Shown here piece by piece: positions 48,852 through 57,190 of a DNA stretch of 57,234 bases (the stretch's first letter is position 1; every line of letters starts with the position of its first letter). A program made the position numbers and the translations under genes. The stretch spans positions 1 through 57,234 of the forward strand of contig NZ_BSYI01000032.1 of assembly GCF_030270585.1 (NCBI RefSeq), written 5' to 3'. The notes below the pieces were generated by a model. That model ran no database searches. It had not been told where the DNA came from and saw nothing but the letters and a program-made list of their open reading frames with translations. The stretch comes from Paralimibaculum aggregatum. Lineage in GTDB: Bacteria > Pseudomonadota > Alphaproteobacteria > Rhodobacterales > Rhodobacteraceae.

Positions 48852-48908
48852 ACCTTTCCGGGGCAGCCGAGGCGCCTGCCCCGCACCGGCCATCCGAGGG
48901 AGACGACC

Positions 48909-49598
48909 ATGGCAATCTCGATCTGCGTCTTCGACGCCTATGGCACGCTGTTCGACGTGGGCTCGGCGGCGCGCCGGGCCGCGGAGGAGCCGGGCCGGGA
49001 GGCCTTTGCCGCGCGCTGGCAGGCGCTGGCCGAGCTCTGGCGCCAGAAGCAGCTGCAATACACCTGGCTGCGCGCCGCCACCGGGGTCCATTCCGATTTC
49101 TGGCGCGTCACGCAGGACGGGCTCGACTATGCGCTCGAGGTCGAGGGGCTGGCCGGCGACGCCGACCTGCGCGCCCGGCTGCTGCAGCTCTACTGGGAGC
49201 TCGAGGCCTATCCCGAGGTGCCGGCGATGCTCGAGGCGCTGAAGGCCGAGGGGCTGGCCACCGCGATCCTGTCCAACGGCAGCCCGGCGATGCTCGAGGC
49301 GGCGGTCGGCAGCGCCGGCATCGGCGACCGGCTCGACGCGGTGATCTCCGCCGAGAGCTGCGGCGTGTTCAAGCCGGACTACCGGGTCTACGATCTCGTC
49401 GGCCACCGTTTCGGCGTGGCGGCGCGGGAGGTGCTGTTCGTCTCCTCCAACGGCTGGGACGCCTGGGGCGCCACCGCCTACGGCTTCCGCACCGTCTGGG
49501 TGAACCGCCGCGGCGAGCCGCTCGACCGGCTGACGATGCCGCCGGAGCGGGTGACCGGCGATCTCGCGGCGCTGCCGGGCATCGCGGCGGAGCTCTGA
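48909..49598 (+). CDS. (S)-2-haloacid dehalogenase, type II
   Basis: 229 residues of the HAD superfamily: nucleophile Asp9 in VFDAYGTLFD, Arg45, the SNG motif (122-124), Lys155 and SSNGWDAWGA (179-188, Asp184). These residues match L-2-haloacid dehalogenase, which releases halide from short 2-haloacids. Natural substrate uncertain. GAGGGAGACGACC precedes the ATG. Confidence 0.9.
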   Translation: MAISICVFDAYGTLFDVGSAARRAAEEPGREAFAARWQALAELWRQKQLQYTWLRAATGVHSDFWRVTQDGLDYALEVEGLAGDADLRARLLQLYWELEAYPEVPAMLEALKAEGLATAILSNGSPAMLEAAVGSAGIGDRLDAVISAESCGVFKPDYRVYDLVGHRFGVAAREVLFVSSNGWDAWGATAYGFRTVWVNRRGEPLDRLTMPPERVTGDLAALPGIAAEL

Positions 49599-49684
49599 GG
49601 CGGGGCCTTTCCGGCCATGGCTGCCTTGCGGCCGGTTTTCGGCTATCCTAGAAGCCTTCGCGCCGGCACGGCTATCCCGCCGCA

Positions 49685-49729
49685 ACCCCTGGCCCGGCAC
49701 CGCCCAGTGCGGACCGGGCGGCCAGGGGT
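49685..49729 (+). promoter_or_regulatory. large leader hairpin before the threonine dehydratase
   Basis: ACCCCTGGCC (49685-49694) pairs perfectly with GGCCAGGGGT (49720-49729), and CCGC/GCGG (49700-49703 and 49709-49712) close an inner stem. It ends 12 bases before the ribosome site GGAGG, so it lies wholly in the 5' leader and may control translation or transcript stability. No U-run follows. Confidence 0.45.
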
Positions 49730-49753
49730 GCCGACGCCAGTGGAGGAGTGTTC

Positions 49754-50776
49754 ATGCGCCTTATGGACAGCAGCGAGGCGATCACCATCAAGGATGTCCG
49801 TTCGGCCCGCAGGCGGCTCGAGGGCTCGGCGCGCGTGACGCCGCTGCTCGAGGACCCGCATCTCAACGCGATCGCCGGCCGCCGCGTGCTGGTCAAGGCG
49901 GAATGCCTGCAGCGCACCGGCGCCTTCAAGTTCCGCGGCGCCTGGTCGGCGCTGACCGCGCTCGGCGAGGGCGCACGCGAGCGCGGCGTGATCACCTATT
50001 CGAGCGGCAACCACGCCCAGGGCATCGCCCATGCGGCGGAGGAGCTCGGCATCCCCGCGACCATCGTGATGCCCGACGACGCGCCGGCGCTGAAGCTCGC
50101 CAACACCCGCGGCTATGGCGCCGAGGTGGTGCTCTATGACCGCGCCGGCGGCCAGAGCCGCGAGGAGATCGGCAACCGGCTGGCCGAGGCGCGCGGGCTG
50201 ACGCCGGTGCTGCCCTATGACGAGCCGCTGGTGATCGCCGGGCAGGGCACCGCCGGGCTCGAGATCGCCGGCCAGGCCCGCGCCATGGGCGTGACCAAGG
50301 CGGAGGTGCTGGTCTGCTGCGGCGGCGGCGGGCTCTCGGCCGGCATGGCGGTGGCGCTGGCCGCCGAGGCGCCGGGGCTGCGCGTGCGCACGGTGGAGCC
50401 CGCGGGCTTCGACGACACGGCGCGCTCGCTCGCCGCCGGCGAGCGGCTCGGCAACGAGCCCGGGGCCAGCTCGATCTGCGACGCGATCCTCACCCCGATG
50501 CCGGGGGAGCTGACCTTCCCGATCCTGTCGCGGCTGGCCGGGCCGGGGCTGGCGGTGACCGACGACGAGGTGCTGCGCACGATGGGCCTCGCCTTCCAGC
50601 GGCTGAAGCTGGTGACCGAGCCCGGCGGCGCGGTGGCGCTGGCGGCGGCGCTGTTCCACGGCGCCGAGCTTGCCGACGGCCCGGTGGTGGCGCTGATCTC
50701 CGGCGGCAATGTCGACACGGCGATGTTCCGCCGGGCGCTCGACATGCTGGATGCGGCGGAGCCCGGCGCCGCCTGA
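49754..50776 (+). CDS. PLP-dependent threonine/serine dehydratase-like
   Basis: 340 residues. Lys59 in TGAFKFRG binds pyridoxal phosphate; SSGNHAQG (83-90) and the glycine loop CGGGGLS (about 195-201) hold the phosphate. There is no regulatory ACT domain, so it is of the catabolic type (TdcB/serine racemase-like). The GGAGG site 7 bases upstream picks ATG 49754 over GTG 49748. Preceded by the leader hairpin described. Confidence 0.88.
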   Translation: MRLMDSSEAITIKDVRSARRRLEGSARVTPLLEDPHLNAIAGRRVLVKAECLQRTGAFKFRGAWSALTALGEGARERGVITYSSGNHAQGIAHAAEELGIPATIVMPDDAPALKLANTRGYGAEVVLYDRAGGQSREEIGNRLAEARGLTPVLPYDEPLVIAGQGTAGLEIAGQARAMGVTKAEVLVCCGGGGLSAGMAVALAAEAPGLRVRTVEPAGFDDTARSLAAGERLGNEPGASSICDAILTPMPGELTFPILSRLAGPGLAVTDDEVLRTMGLAFQRLKLVTEPGGAVALAAALFHGAELADGPVVALISGGNVDTAMFRRALDMLDAAEPGAA

Positions 50777-50830
50777 GCCCTGCCAGCGCGGGGCCAGTGC
50801 GGGTCGGGGCCAGTGTGGGGCGGTGCCGGG

Positions 50831-51967
50831 CTAGCCCGCCCGGCCGCGCGCCCCGCTGCCGGAGGCGCGCGCGATGCTCACCGTCTTGATCACCGCCCAG
50901 ACCATGCGGCCGGGGGCGAGGCCGAGCTCGGCCACCGCGGCCTGCGTGATCCGCGCGAGGATCGGCGTGCCGGCGCAGTCGAGCCGGATATCGGCATAGG
51001 GGCCGTCCTCGGCGCGGATCTCGGCGATCCGCACCGCGAGGATGTTGCGCGCGCTGAGCCCCTGCGGCCGCTGCACCGCCAGCAGCACGTCGCGCGCCCG
51101 GACCCGCAGGCGCACCGGCGTGCCCGGCGCGGCGGCGATGCGCGGCACCAGCAGCCGCCCGCCGGCAAAGCCCACCGCGGACAGCTGCATGCCGGCATCG
51201 GCCGCCTCGACCCGCCCCGCGATCACCGCGCCGGCCTCGAAGCGCCCGGTGAGCGGGAACAGATCGAGCCGCGCCATGATCTCCTCCACCGAGCCGGTCG
51301 CCGCCACCCGGCCGGCATTCAGCACCACCATGCGGTCGGCCAGCCGCGTCACCTCGTCGAGCGAGTGGCTGATATGCAGGATCGGCACCCCGGTCTCGTC
51401 GCGCAGCCGCTCGAGATAGGGCAGGATCTCCGCCTTGCGCCCGGCATCGAGGGCGGCCAGCGGCTCGTCGAGCAGCATCAGCCGCGGCCCGGACATCAGC
51501 GCCCGGCCGAGCGCCACGCGGCTGCGCTCGCCGCCCGAGAGCCCGGCCGGGCGGCGCGCCAGCAGCCCGCCGATGCCGAGCATCTCGACGATGCGGCCGC
51601 GCTCCGCCGCGCCCGGCGCGCGGGGGGAGCGGCGCGCGCCATAGTCGAGATTGGCCGCCACGGTCAGGTGCGGGAACAGCCGCGCCTCCTGGAAGACATA
51701 GCCGATGCCGCGGCGCCGCGGCGGCAGGTGGCGCCGGCGCGCGGCGTCGAACAGCACCTCCTCGCCGAGCGCGATCCGCCCGGCATCCGGGCGCAGCAGC
51801 CCGGCCACCGCATTGGCGCAGCTGGTCTTGCCCGAGCCCGAGGGGCCGAACAGCGCCGTCACCCCCTCGGCCGGCGCCTCGAAGCGGATGTCGAGCGCGA
51901 AGGCGCCGCCGCGGCCCGGGCTGCGGGCCAGCGCATGGGCGATCTCGACCGAGAGCCCGCCGCTCAT
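50831..51967 (-). CDS. modC: molybdate ABC transporter ATP-binding protein
   Basis: 378 residues: Walker A GPSGSGKTS (41-49), Q-loop Gln93, LSGGE (143-147), Walker B LMLLDEP, His-switch ISHSLDE, then a C-terminal Mop/TOBE molybdate-binding region (about 290-360, with RNILAVRIAEI). It energises import of molybdate. Its ATG overlaps the modB stop (ATGA). Mo is needed by the FDH in this window. Confidence 0.93.
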   Translation of the reverse strand: MSGGLSVEIAHALARSPGRGGAFALDIRFEAPAEGVTALFGPSGSGKTSCANAVAGLLRPDAGRIALGEEVLFDAARRRHLPPRRRGIGYVFQEARLFPHLTVAANLDYGARRSPRAPGAAERGRIVEMLGIGGLLARRPAGLSGGERSRVALGRALMSGPRLMLLDEPLAALDAGRKAEILPYLERLRDETGVPILHISHSLDEVTRLADRMVVLNAGRVAATGSVEEIMARLDLFPLTGRFEAGAVIAGRVEAADAGMQLSAVGFAGGRLLVPRIAAAPGTPVRLRVRARDVLLAVQRPQGLSARNILAVRIAEIRAEDGPYADIRLDCAGTPILARITQAAVAELGLAPGRMVWAVIKTVSIARASGSGARGRAG

Positions 51968-52650
51968 GGCGCGGTCAGCCGCCGCGCCCGCGCCGCCAGC
52001 CATTCCGCCAGCCCGAGCCCGGCGAAGGCCAGCGCGATCGACAGCGCCGCCAGCCGCGCCGCCGCCGCCTCGCCGCCGGGCGACTGGATCGCGGTGTAGA
52101 TCGCCAGCGGCAGGGTGCGGGTCTCGCCGGGGATGTTGGAGACGAAGGTGATGATCGCGCCGAACTCGCCGAGCGCCGCGGCGAAGGCGGTCATCGCGCC
52201 GGCGAGGATGCCCGGCAGCGCCAGCGGCAGCGTCACGCTGACGAAGCGGTCGAGCGGCCCGGCCCCCAGCGTCTCGGCGGCCTGCATCAGGCCGGGGTCC
52301 ACCGCCTCCAGCGCCAGCCGGATCGCGCGCACCTGGAACGGCAGGGTGACGATCCCCGCCGCCAGCGCCGCGCCCTCCCAGGTGAACACCAGCCGGATGC
52401 CGAAGCTCTCCAGCAGCCAGGCGCCGAGCGGCGCCCTTGTGCCGAGCGCCACCAGCAGCAGATAGCCCATCACCACCGGCGGCAGCACCAGCGGCAGATG
52501 CACCAGCCCGTTGAGCAGCCCGCGCCCGGGAAAGCCCGGCCGCGCCAGCAGCAGCCCGAGCCCGAGCGCGAACGGAAAGGCGCCGAGCACCGCGACGCCC
52601 GAGACCCGCAGGCTGAGCAGCAGCGCCTCGGTTTCCTCGGGCGTCAGCAT
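51964..52650 (-). CDS. modB: molybdate ABC transporter permease
   Basis: 228 residues, five transmembrane helices and the binding-protein-dependent EAA loop near TLGAGPLDRFVSVTLPLALPG. It forms the channel for molybdate. The modA stop and modB start share one base (TGATG). A typical short permease of the ModB type. Confidence 0.93.
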   Translation of the reverse strand: MLTPEETEALLLSLRVSGVAVLGAFPFALGLGLLLARPGFPGRGLLNGLVHLPLVLPPVVMGYLLLVALGTRAPLGAWLLESFGIRLVFTWEGAALAAGIVTLPFQVRAIRLALEAVDPGLMQAAETLGAGPLDRFVSVTLPLALPGILAGAMTAFAAALGEFGAIITFVSNIPGETRTLPLAIYTAIQSPGGEAAAARLAALSIALAFAGLGLAEWLAARARRLTAP

Positions 52651-53405
52651 CAGGGCAGCGCCAGCCCGTGGCGGGCCAGCGCGGCGCGCGCCGCGGCGCC
52701 GGAGAGCCGCTCGAGGAAGGCGCGCGCGGCGGCGCCGTCGCGCCCGGCGACGATCGCCGCGGGGTAGCGGATCGGCGGGTGGCTGTCCGCCGGCATCTCG
52801 GCCAGCACGGCGAGATCCGGCGCCACCAGCGCGTCGCTGGCATAGACGATGCCGAGCGGCGTCTCGCCGCGGGCGACGAGGGCGAGCGCGGCGCGGGTGT
52901 TGTCGGCGCGGGCGAGGCGCGGGGCGAGCCGGTCCCAGAGCCCGAGATGCTCGAGCGCGGCGCGGGCATAGATCCCGGCCGGCACATGGTCCGGGTCGCC
53001 GAGCGCGATGCGCCCCGTGGCGGCGGCCAGCAGCGCGGCCGCCGGGGCCGGGGCGGTGCCCGCCGGTCCGACCAGCACGAGCCGGTTGCCGGCGATGTCG
53101 CGGCGCGTGCCGGGGGCGAGCAGGCCCTTCGCCTCGAGCCGGTCCATCCAGCGGGCATTGGCGGACAGGAAGAGATCGGCCGGGGCGCCGGCCTCGATCT
53201 GCCGCGCCAGCGTCGAGGAGGCGGCGAAGGCGAGGCGCGGGCGCCGGCCGGTCTCGGCGGCATGGGCGGCGGCGATCTCCTCGAGCGCATCGGTGAGGCT
53301 CGCGGCGGCGAAGACGGTGAGCGGCTCGGCGCCGCGGGCGGGGAGCAGGGCCGAGAGGGCCGGCGGCAGCGCCAGCAGGGCGGCGAGCAGGGATCGGCGG
53401 CGCAT
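52650..53405 (-). CDS. modA: molybdate-binding periplasmic protein
   Basis: 251 residues. A signal peptide (about 1-25, ARGAEP) is followed by LTVFAAASLTDALEEIA, the ModA family opening, FAASSTLARQIEAGAPADLFLSA and GIVYASDA. It captures molybdate in the periplasm. It leads the modABC operon. The CAT at 53403-53405 gives the start; the divergent spacer contains a 13-bp inverted repeat. Confidence 0.92.
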   Translation of the reverse strand: MRRRSLLAALLALPPALSALLPARGAEPLTVFAAASLTDALEEIAAAHAAETGRRPRLAFAASSTLARQIEAGAPADLFLSANARWMDRLEAKGLLAPGTRRDIAGNRLVLVGPAGTAPAPAAALLAAATGRIALGDPDHVPAGIYARAALEHLGLWDRLAPRLARADNTRAALALVARGETPLGIVYASDALVAPDLAVLAEMPADSHPPIRYPAAIVAGRDGAAARAFLERLSGAAARAALARHGLALP

Positions 53406-53460
53406 GGTCGTGAGGCTCCGGGCGGGCGGCGTCGCCCCCGTTGTCGGGCAGGACGGCGCC

Positions 53461-53527
53461 CCGCGCAAGGGGCTCGGGCGGCTGGCCGGGGCGGGAGCGC
53501 CGGCCCCCGATCGCGCCCCTTGCGCGG
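53461..53527. promoter_or_regulatory. 13-bp perfect inverted repeat in the modA-BKACE divergent spacer
   Basis: CCGCGCAAGGGGC (53461-53473) and GCCCCTTGCGCGG (53515-53527) are exact complements 41 bases apart, with further nested GGCCGG/CCGGCC complementarity inside. In a divergent control region such structures may be operators or strong RNA stems. It does not look like the known ModE box. The 303-bp spacer (53406-53708) has no gene. Confidence 0.45.
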
Positions 53528-53708
53528 CGGAACGCACGGCGCGCCCGTGCCGGCTCCGGCGGCCCCGGTTGCCGCGCCCGCTACGGCGGCGACGCTTTCG
53601 GCACACGGAGCGACGCTGGGGCTCGCGCGGGAGGCCGCCGGCCTGCTATCCGACGGAGGTGCGCGCCGGGGGCACCCGGCCGATATCCGGATGAAGGGGA
53701 ACGACACC

Positions 53709-54623
53709 ATGCCGCTCGAGATGAATCGCGAGGTCTTCATCACCTGTGCGCTGACCGGCTCCGGCGGGACGCAGGACAAGAGCCGCCACGTGCCGCGCTC
53801 GCCGAAGGAGATCGCCGCCAGCGCGGTGGCCGCCGCGAAGGCCGGCGCCGCGGTGGTGCATGCCCATGTGCGCGACCCCGAGACCGGCAAGCCCTCGAGG
53901 GACCTGGCGCTCTACCGCGAGGTCACCGAGCGGGTCCGCGAGGCCGAGATCGACATGGTGCTGAACCTGACCGCCGGGATGGGCGGCGACATGGTCTTTG
54001 CCGGCGCCGAGGCGCCGCTGCCGCTGGCCGCCGGCACCGACATGATCGGCGCGGCGGAGCGCGTGGCGCATGTCGTCGCCTGCCGGCCGGAGATCTGCAC
54101 GCTGGACTGCGGCACGATGAACTTCGCCGAGGCCGACTACGTGATGACCAACACGCCGGGCATGCTGCGCGCCATGGCCGGGCTGATGACCGAGGCCGGG
54201 GTGCGGATCGAGATCGAGGCCTTCGACACCGGCCATCTCTGGCTCGCGAAACAGCTGGTCAAGGAAGGCGTGATCCCCGAGCCGGTGCTGGTGCAGCTCT
54301 GCATGGGGGTGCCCTGGGGCGCGCCGGACGATCTCAACACGCTGATGGCGATGGTCAACAACGTGCCGGCGGGCTGGACCTATTCGGCCTTCTCGATCGG
54401 GCGCAACGAGATGCCCTATGTCGCCGCGGCGGTGCTGGCGGGCGGCAATGTGCGGGTCGGGCTCGAGGACAACCTCTATCTCGACCGCGGCGTGCTGGCG
54501 ACCAACGAGGCGCTGGTGGAGCGCGCGGCGGGCATCGTCGAGCGCATGGGCGCCCGGGTGATCGGGCCGGATGCGGTGCGCGCGCGGCTGCAGCTCGAGA
54601 AGCGGGCGCCGCTGGCGGCCTGA
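53709..54623 (+). CDS. BKACE-family 3-keto acid cleavage enzyme, probably dehydrocarnitine cleaving
   Basis: 304 residues of the DUF849/BKACE family: an (alpha/beta)8 enzyme with zinc ligands His51 and His53 in VHAHVRD and the catalytic ending VGLEDNLYLDRG. It exchanges acetyl-CoA with a 3-keto acid. With the carnitine dehydrogenase downstream, the natural substrate is most likely 3-dehydrocarnitine, giving betainyl-CoA and acetoacetate. AAGGGG precedes the ATG at 53709. The frame is open far upstream but without meaning. Confidence 0.85.
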   Translation: MPLEMNREVFITCALTGSGGTQDKSRHVPRSPKEIAASAVAAAKAGAAVVHAHVRDPETGKPSRDLALYREVTERVREAEIDMVLNLTAGMGGDMVFAGAEAPLPLAAGTDMIGAAERVAHVVACRPEICTLDCGTMNFAEADYVMTNTPGMLRAMAGLMTEAGVRIEIEAFDTGHLWLAKQLVKEGVIPEPVLVQLCMGVPWGAPDDLNTLMAMVNNVPAGWTYSAFSIGRNEMPYVAAAVLAGGNVRVGLEDNLYLDRGVLATNEALVERAAGIVERMGARVIGPDAVRARLQLEKRAPLAA

Positions 54624-54642
54624 GGCGCGGGGAGGCCGGGCG

Positions 54643-54984
54643 ATGATCACCGAGGACTGGCTGCTGACCTGGGCGCTGATGGTGGCGGCGACCGGGCTCT
54701 TCGCGCTGCCGGCGCTGTTCGCGCCGCCCTGGGGCTGGCTGCTCGCGGTGGCGGCGCTGGAGCTCGGGGCGCTGCTCTGGCTGCGCGCCGAGGCGGCGGC
54801 GGCAATGCGGATGCTCGATGCGGGGGTCATCCGCCTGGCCGCGGAGCTCGGCGCGACGGGGCTGGCGATCGGGGTGCTGGGCGCGATGGCGCGGCGCTTC
54901 CTGCCCGGATCGCGGCGCCGGGCGGTCGCGGCGGCGATCGCGGCGGTGCTGCTGCTGCCGGCGCTGATGCTGGCCGGGCACTGA
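54643..54984 (+). CDS. small membrane protein in the carnitine cassette
   Basis: 113 residues with three to four hydrophobic helices (about 5-28, 30-48, 66-86, 92-110). GGGGAGG lies 8 bases before the ATG, and the gene starts 19 bases after the BKACE stop, so it is probably cotranscribed. I do not recognise its family. Transport or signalling support for carnitine use would be pure inference. Confidence 0.55.
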   Translation: MITEDWLLTWALMVAATGLFALPALFAPPWGWLLAVAALELGALLWLRAEAAAAMRMLDAGVIRLAAELGATGLAIGVLGAMARRFLPGSRRRAVAAAIAAVLLLPALMLAGH

Positions 54985-55110
54985 AGCGCGCGGCGGGCGG
55001 GCCGCCGGGGGCATCGAGCCCCCGCCGGCCCGGCGGCGCCGGGGCGCCGCGGCGCCCGGTGGCACCGTCGGGTGCGGCGGGGCCGGGCAGGACCGGTCGG
55101 GACGTGGGCC

Positions 55111-55171
55111 TGAGGAGACGGGACCGGAGGAGACGGGACCGGAGGAGACGGGGGCCGGAGGAGACGGGACC
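55111..55171 (+). repeat. 15-bp tandem repeat (GGAGGAGACGGGACC)n in a spacer
   Basis: Four units: 55111-55125, 55126-55140, 55141-55156 (one extra base) and 55157-55171. It lies in the 261-bp spacer between the two small genes. The extra G in unit three shows it is subject to slippage. No coding role. Confidence 0.85.
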
Positions 55172-55245
55172 GGACGGCCACGACGGGGCCGGAGCAGACC
55201 GGGCGGGACGGGCCCGGCCGGGCAGGCGGACAGAGGGAGGATGCG

Positions 55246-55626
55246 ATGCGGGATGCGATGCTGCGCGCGGCGGCGGCGCTGGGGATCGGGCTGGGGATCG
55301 GGCTGGCGGGCTGGCTGGCGGCGGCGGCGCCGGCCGGGGCACGCGAGCCCTGGGAGGGCACCTGGGTGATCGGCGGCGGCGACTGCGCCGCGCCCGGCGA
55401 GGCGGTGCTGGAGCTCACCGCCTCCGGCATGAGCTTCCACGAGAGCTTCTGCCGCTTCGCCGCGGTCGCGCCGGCGGGCGTCGAGGGCGCCTGGGCGGTT
55501 GAGGCGGTCTGCGAGGGCGAGGGCGAGCGCTGGACCCGGCGGCTGCTCCTGCTGCTGCATGGCGAGCACTGGAACGCGCTGACGCTCTACGAGGGCGATT
55601 TCACGAGTTATGACCGCTGCGGCTGA
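55246..55626 (+). CDS. secreted small protein with four cysteines
   Basis: 126 residues. After MRDAMLRAAAALGIGLGIGL a signal peptide cleaves near APAGA (about 33). The mature part has Cys at GDCAAP, SFCRF, AVCEGE and YDRCG, which could make two disulfides, and begins REPWEGTWVIGGGDC, a beta-sheet small-domain pattern. GGGAGGATGCG precedes the ATG. It ends 46 bases before the carnitine dehydrogenase. Family not recognised; a lysozyme-inhibitor or lipocalin-like fold is one guess. Confidence 0.6.
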   Translation: MRDAMLRAAAALGIGLGIGLAGWLAAAAPAGAREPWEGTWVIGGGDCAAPGEAVLELTASGMSFHESFCRFAAVAPAGVEGAWAVEAVCEGEGERWTRRLLLLLHGEHWNALTLYEGDFTSYDRCG

Positions 55627-55672
55627 GCGGCGGGCGGGAGCCATGCACGAGCATGCACAAGGGAGACGACCC

Positions 55673-57190
55673 ATGACGGGGCCCAGGACCGGGATTGCAC
55701 GCGCCGCCATCATCGGCGGCGGCGTGATCGGGGGCGGCTGGCTCGCCCGGCTGATCGAGAACGGCATTCCCTGCCGCATCCACGACCCGGATCCGGAGGC
55801 GCGGCGCAAGCTCGAGGCGGTGCTGGCGGCGGCCGACCGGGCCTATGGCAAGCTGACCATGACGCCGCGCGTCGCGCGCGCCGGCTGGGAACTGGCGGGC
55901 TCGGCGGCCGAGGCGGCGGCGGGCGCGGATCTCGTGATAGAGGCGGTGCCGGAGCGGCTCGAGATCAAGCGCCGGGTCTATGCCGAGATCGAGACGGTGA
56001 ACGCGGCGGGGGTGATCGCCTCCTCGACCTCGGGCATCCTGCCGACCGAGCTGCAGGCGGAGATGGCCAATCCCGGCCGGCTGATCGTGGCGCATCCGTT
56101 CAACCCGGTCTACCTGCTGCCGCTGGTCGAGCTGGTGGCGGGCGCGGAGACCGACCCGGCGAAGATCGACTGGGCGAAGGAGGTCTTCGCCGGGCTCGGC
56201 ATGCATCCGCTGCACTGCCGGGTCGAGGTGCCGGGCTTCCTCTCGGACCGGCTGCAGGAGGCGCTCTGGCGCGAGGCGCTCTGGCTGCTGCATGACGGCG
56301 CGGCGACGGCGGAGGAGCTCGACGCCGCGATCGCCTATGGGCCGGGCCTGCGCTGGGCGCAGATGGGCACGATGCAGACCTTCCATCTGGCCGGCGGCGA
56401 GGGCGGCATGCGGGCGATGCTGGCGATGTTCGGCCCCTGCCTGAAATGGCCCTGGACCAAGCTGATGGAGGTGCCGGAGCTGACGCCGGAATTCGTCGAC
56501 CGGGTCGGGGCGCAGTGCGAGGCGCAGGCGGCGGGGCTCTCGCCGCGCGAGCTCGAGCGGATCCGCGACGACAACCTGGTGGCGATCCTGCAGGCGCTGA
56601 AGGCCAATGACTGGGGTGCCGGCCGGGTGCTGGCGGCCTATGAGCGGGCGCAGGCCGATCGCGGCGCCGCGGCCGGCACGGGCGGGACCGGCGGGTCGGA
56701 CGATGCCGGCGATGCGCCGCCCGCCGGGCCGGTGCGCACGCTGGCGCGGGCGGTGCCGCCGGACTGGACCGACTACAACAACCACATGAACGAGAGCCGG
56801 TACCTGCAGGCCTTCTGCGACGCCACCGACGCGCTGATGCGGCTGATCGGGGCGGATGCCGACTACATCGCCGGCGGCCAGAGCTATTTCACGGCGGAGA
56901 CGCATATCCGGCATCTCGACGAGGTGGCGGCGCTGGAGCCGATCACGGTGGACACGCAGGTGCTGGGCGGCGCGGGCCGGAAGCTGCATCTCTTCCACGA
57001 GATGCGCCACGGCCGCGACGGGCGGCTGCTGGCCACCGGCGAGCACATGCTGATCCATGTCGATCTCGCGACCCGGGCGGCGAGCCTGCCGGGGCCGGCG
57101 GTGGCGGCGCGGCTGGCGGTGCTGGCGGAGGCCCATGCCGGGCTGGAGCGGCCCGAGGGGGTCGGCCGCGCGGTGGGGCAGAAGCGATGA
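55673..57190 (+). CDS. lcdH: L-carnitine 3-dehydrogenase fused to a thioesterase
   Basis: 505 residues. The N-terminal part (1-322) is a 3-hydroxyacyl-CoA-dehydrogenase-type Rossmann protein: GGGVIGGGW (15-23), VIEAVPE, SSTSG, AHPFNPVYLLPLVE; it oxidises carnitine to 3-dehydrocarnitine with NAD. A Gly/Ala/Asp linker (about 325-352) joins a hotdog thioesterase (353-505, with VPPDWTDYNNHMNESRYL), which would hydrolyse betainyl-CoA to betaine. The fusion is known in Rhodobacterales and fits the BKACE neighbour. CAAGGGAGACGACCC precedes the ATG; an in-frame ATG 21 codons upstream is less likely. Confidence 0.88.
   Translation: MTGPRTGIARAAIIGGGVIGGGWLARLIENGIPCRIHDPDPEARRKLEAVLAAADRAYGKLTMTPRVARAGWELAGSAAEAAAGADLVIEAVPERLEIKRRVYAEIETVNAAGVIASSTSGILPTELQAEMANPGRLIVAHPFNPVYLLPLVELVAGAETDPAKIDWAKEVFAGLGMHPLHCRVEVPGFLSDRLQEALWREALWLLHDGAATAEELDAAIAYGPGLRWAQMGTMQTFHLAGGEGGMRAMLAMFGPCLKWPWTKLMEVPELTPEFVDRVGAQCEAQAAGLSPRELERIRDDNLVAILQALKANDWGAGRVLAAYERAQADRGAAAGTGGTGGSDDAGDAPPAGPVRTLARAVPPDWTDYNNHMNESRYLQAFCDATDALMRLIGADADYIAGGQSYFTAETHIRHLDEVAALEPITVDTQVLGGAGRKLHLFHEMRHGRDGRLLATGEHMLIHVDLATRAASLPGPAVAARLAVLAEAHAGLERPEGVGRAVGQKR

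Noticed and set aside
50831-53890. A single 1019-codon minus-strand frame covering modC to modA
   Set aside because: In the modA and modB parts the frame differs from the true ones; three separate coupled genes with clear motifs explain the region.
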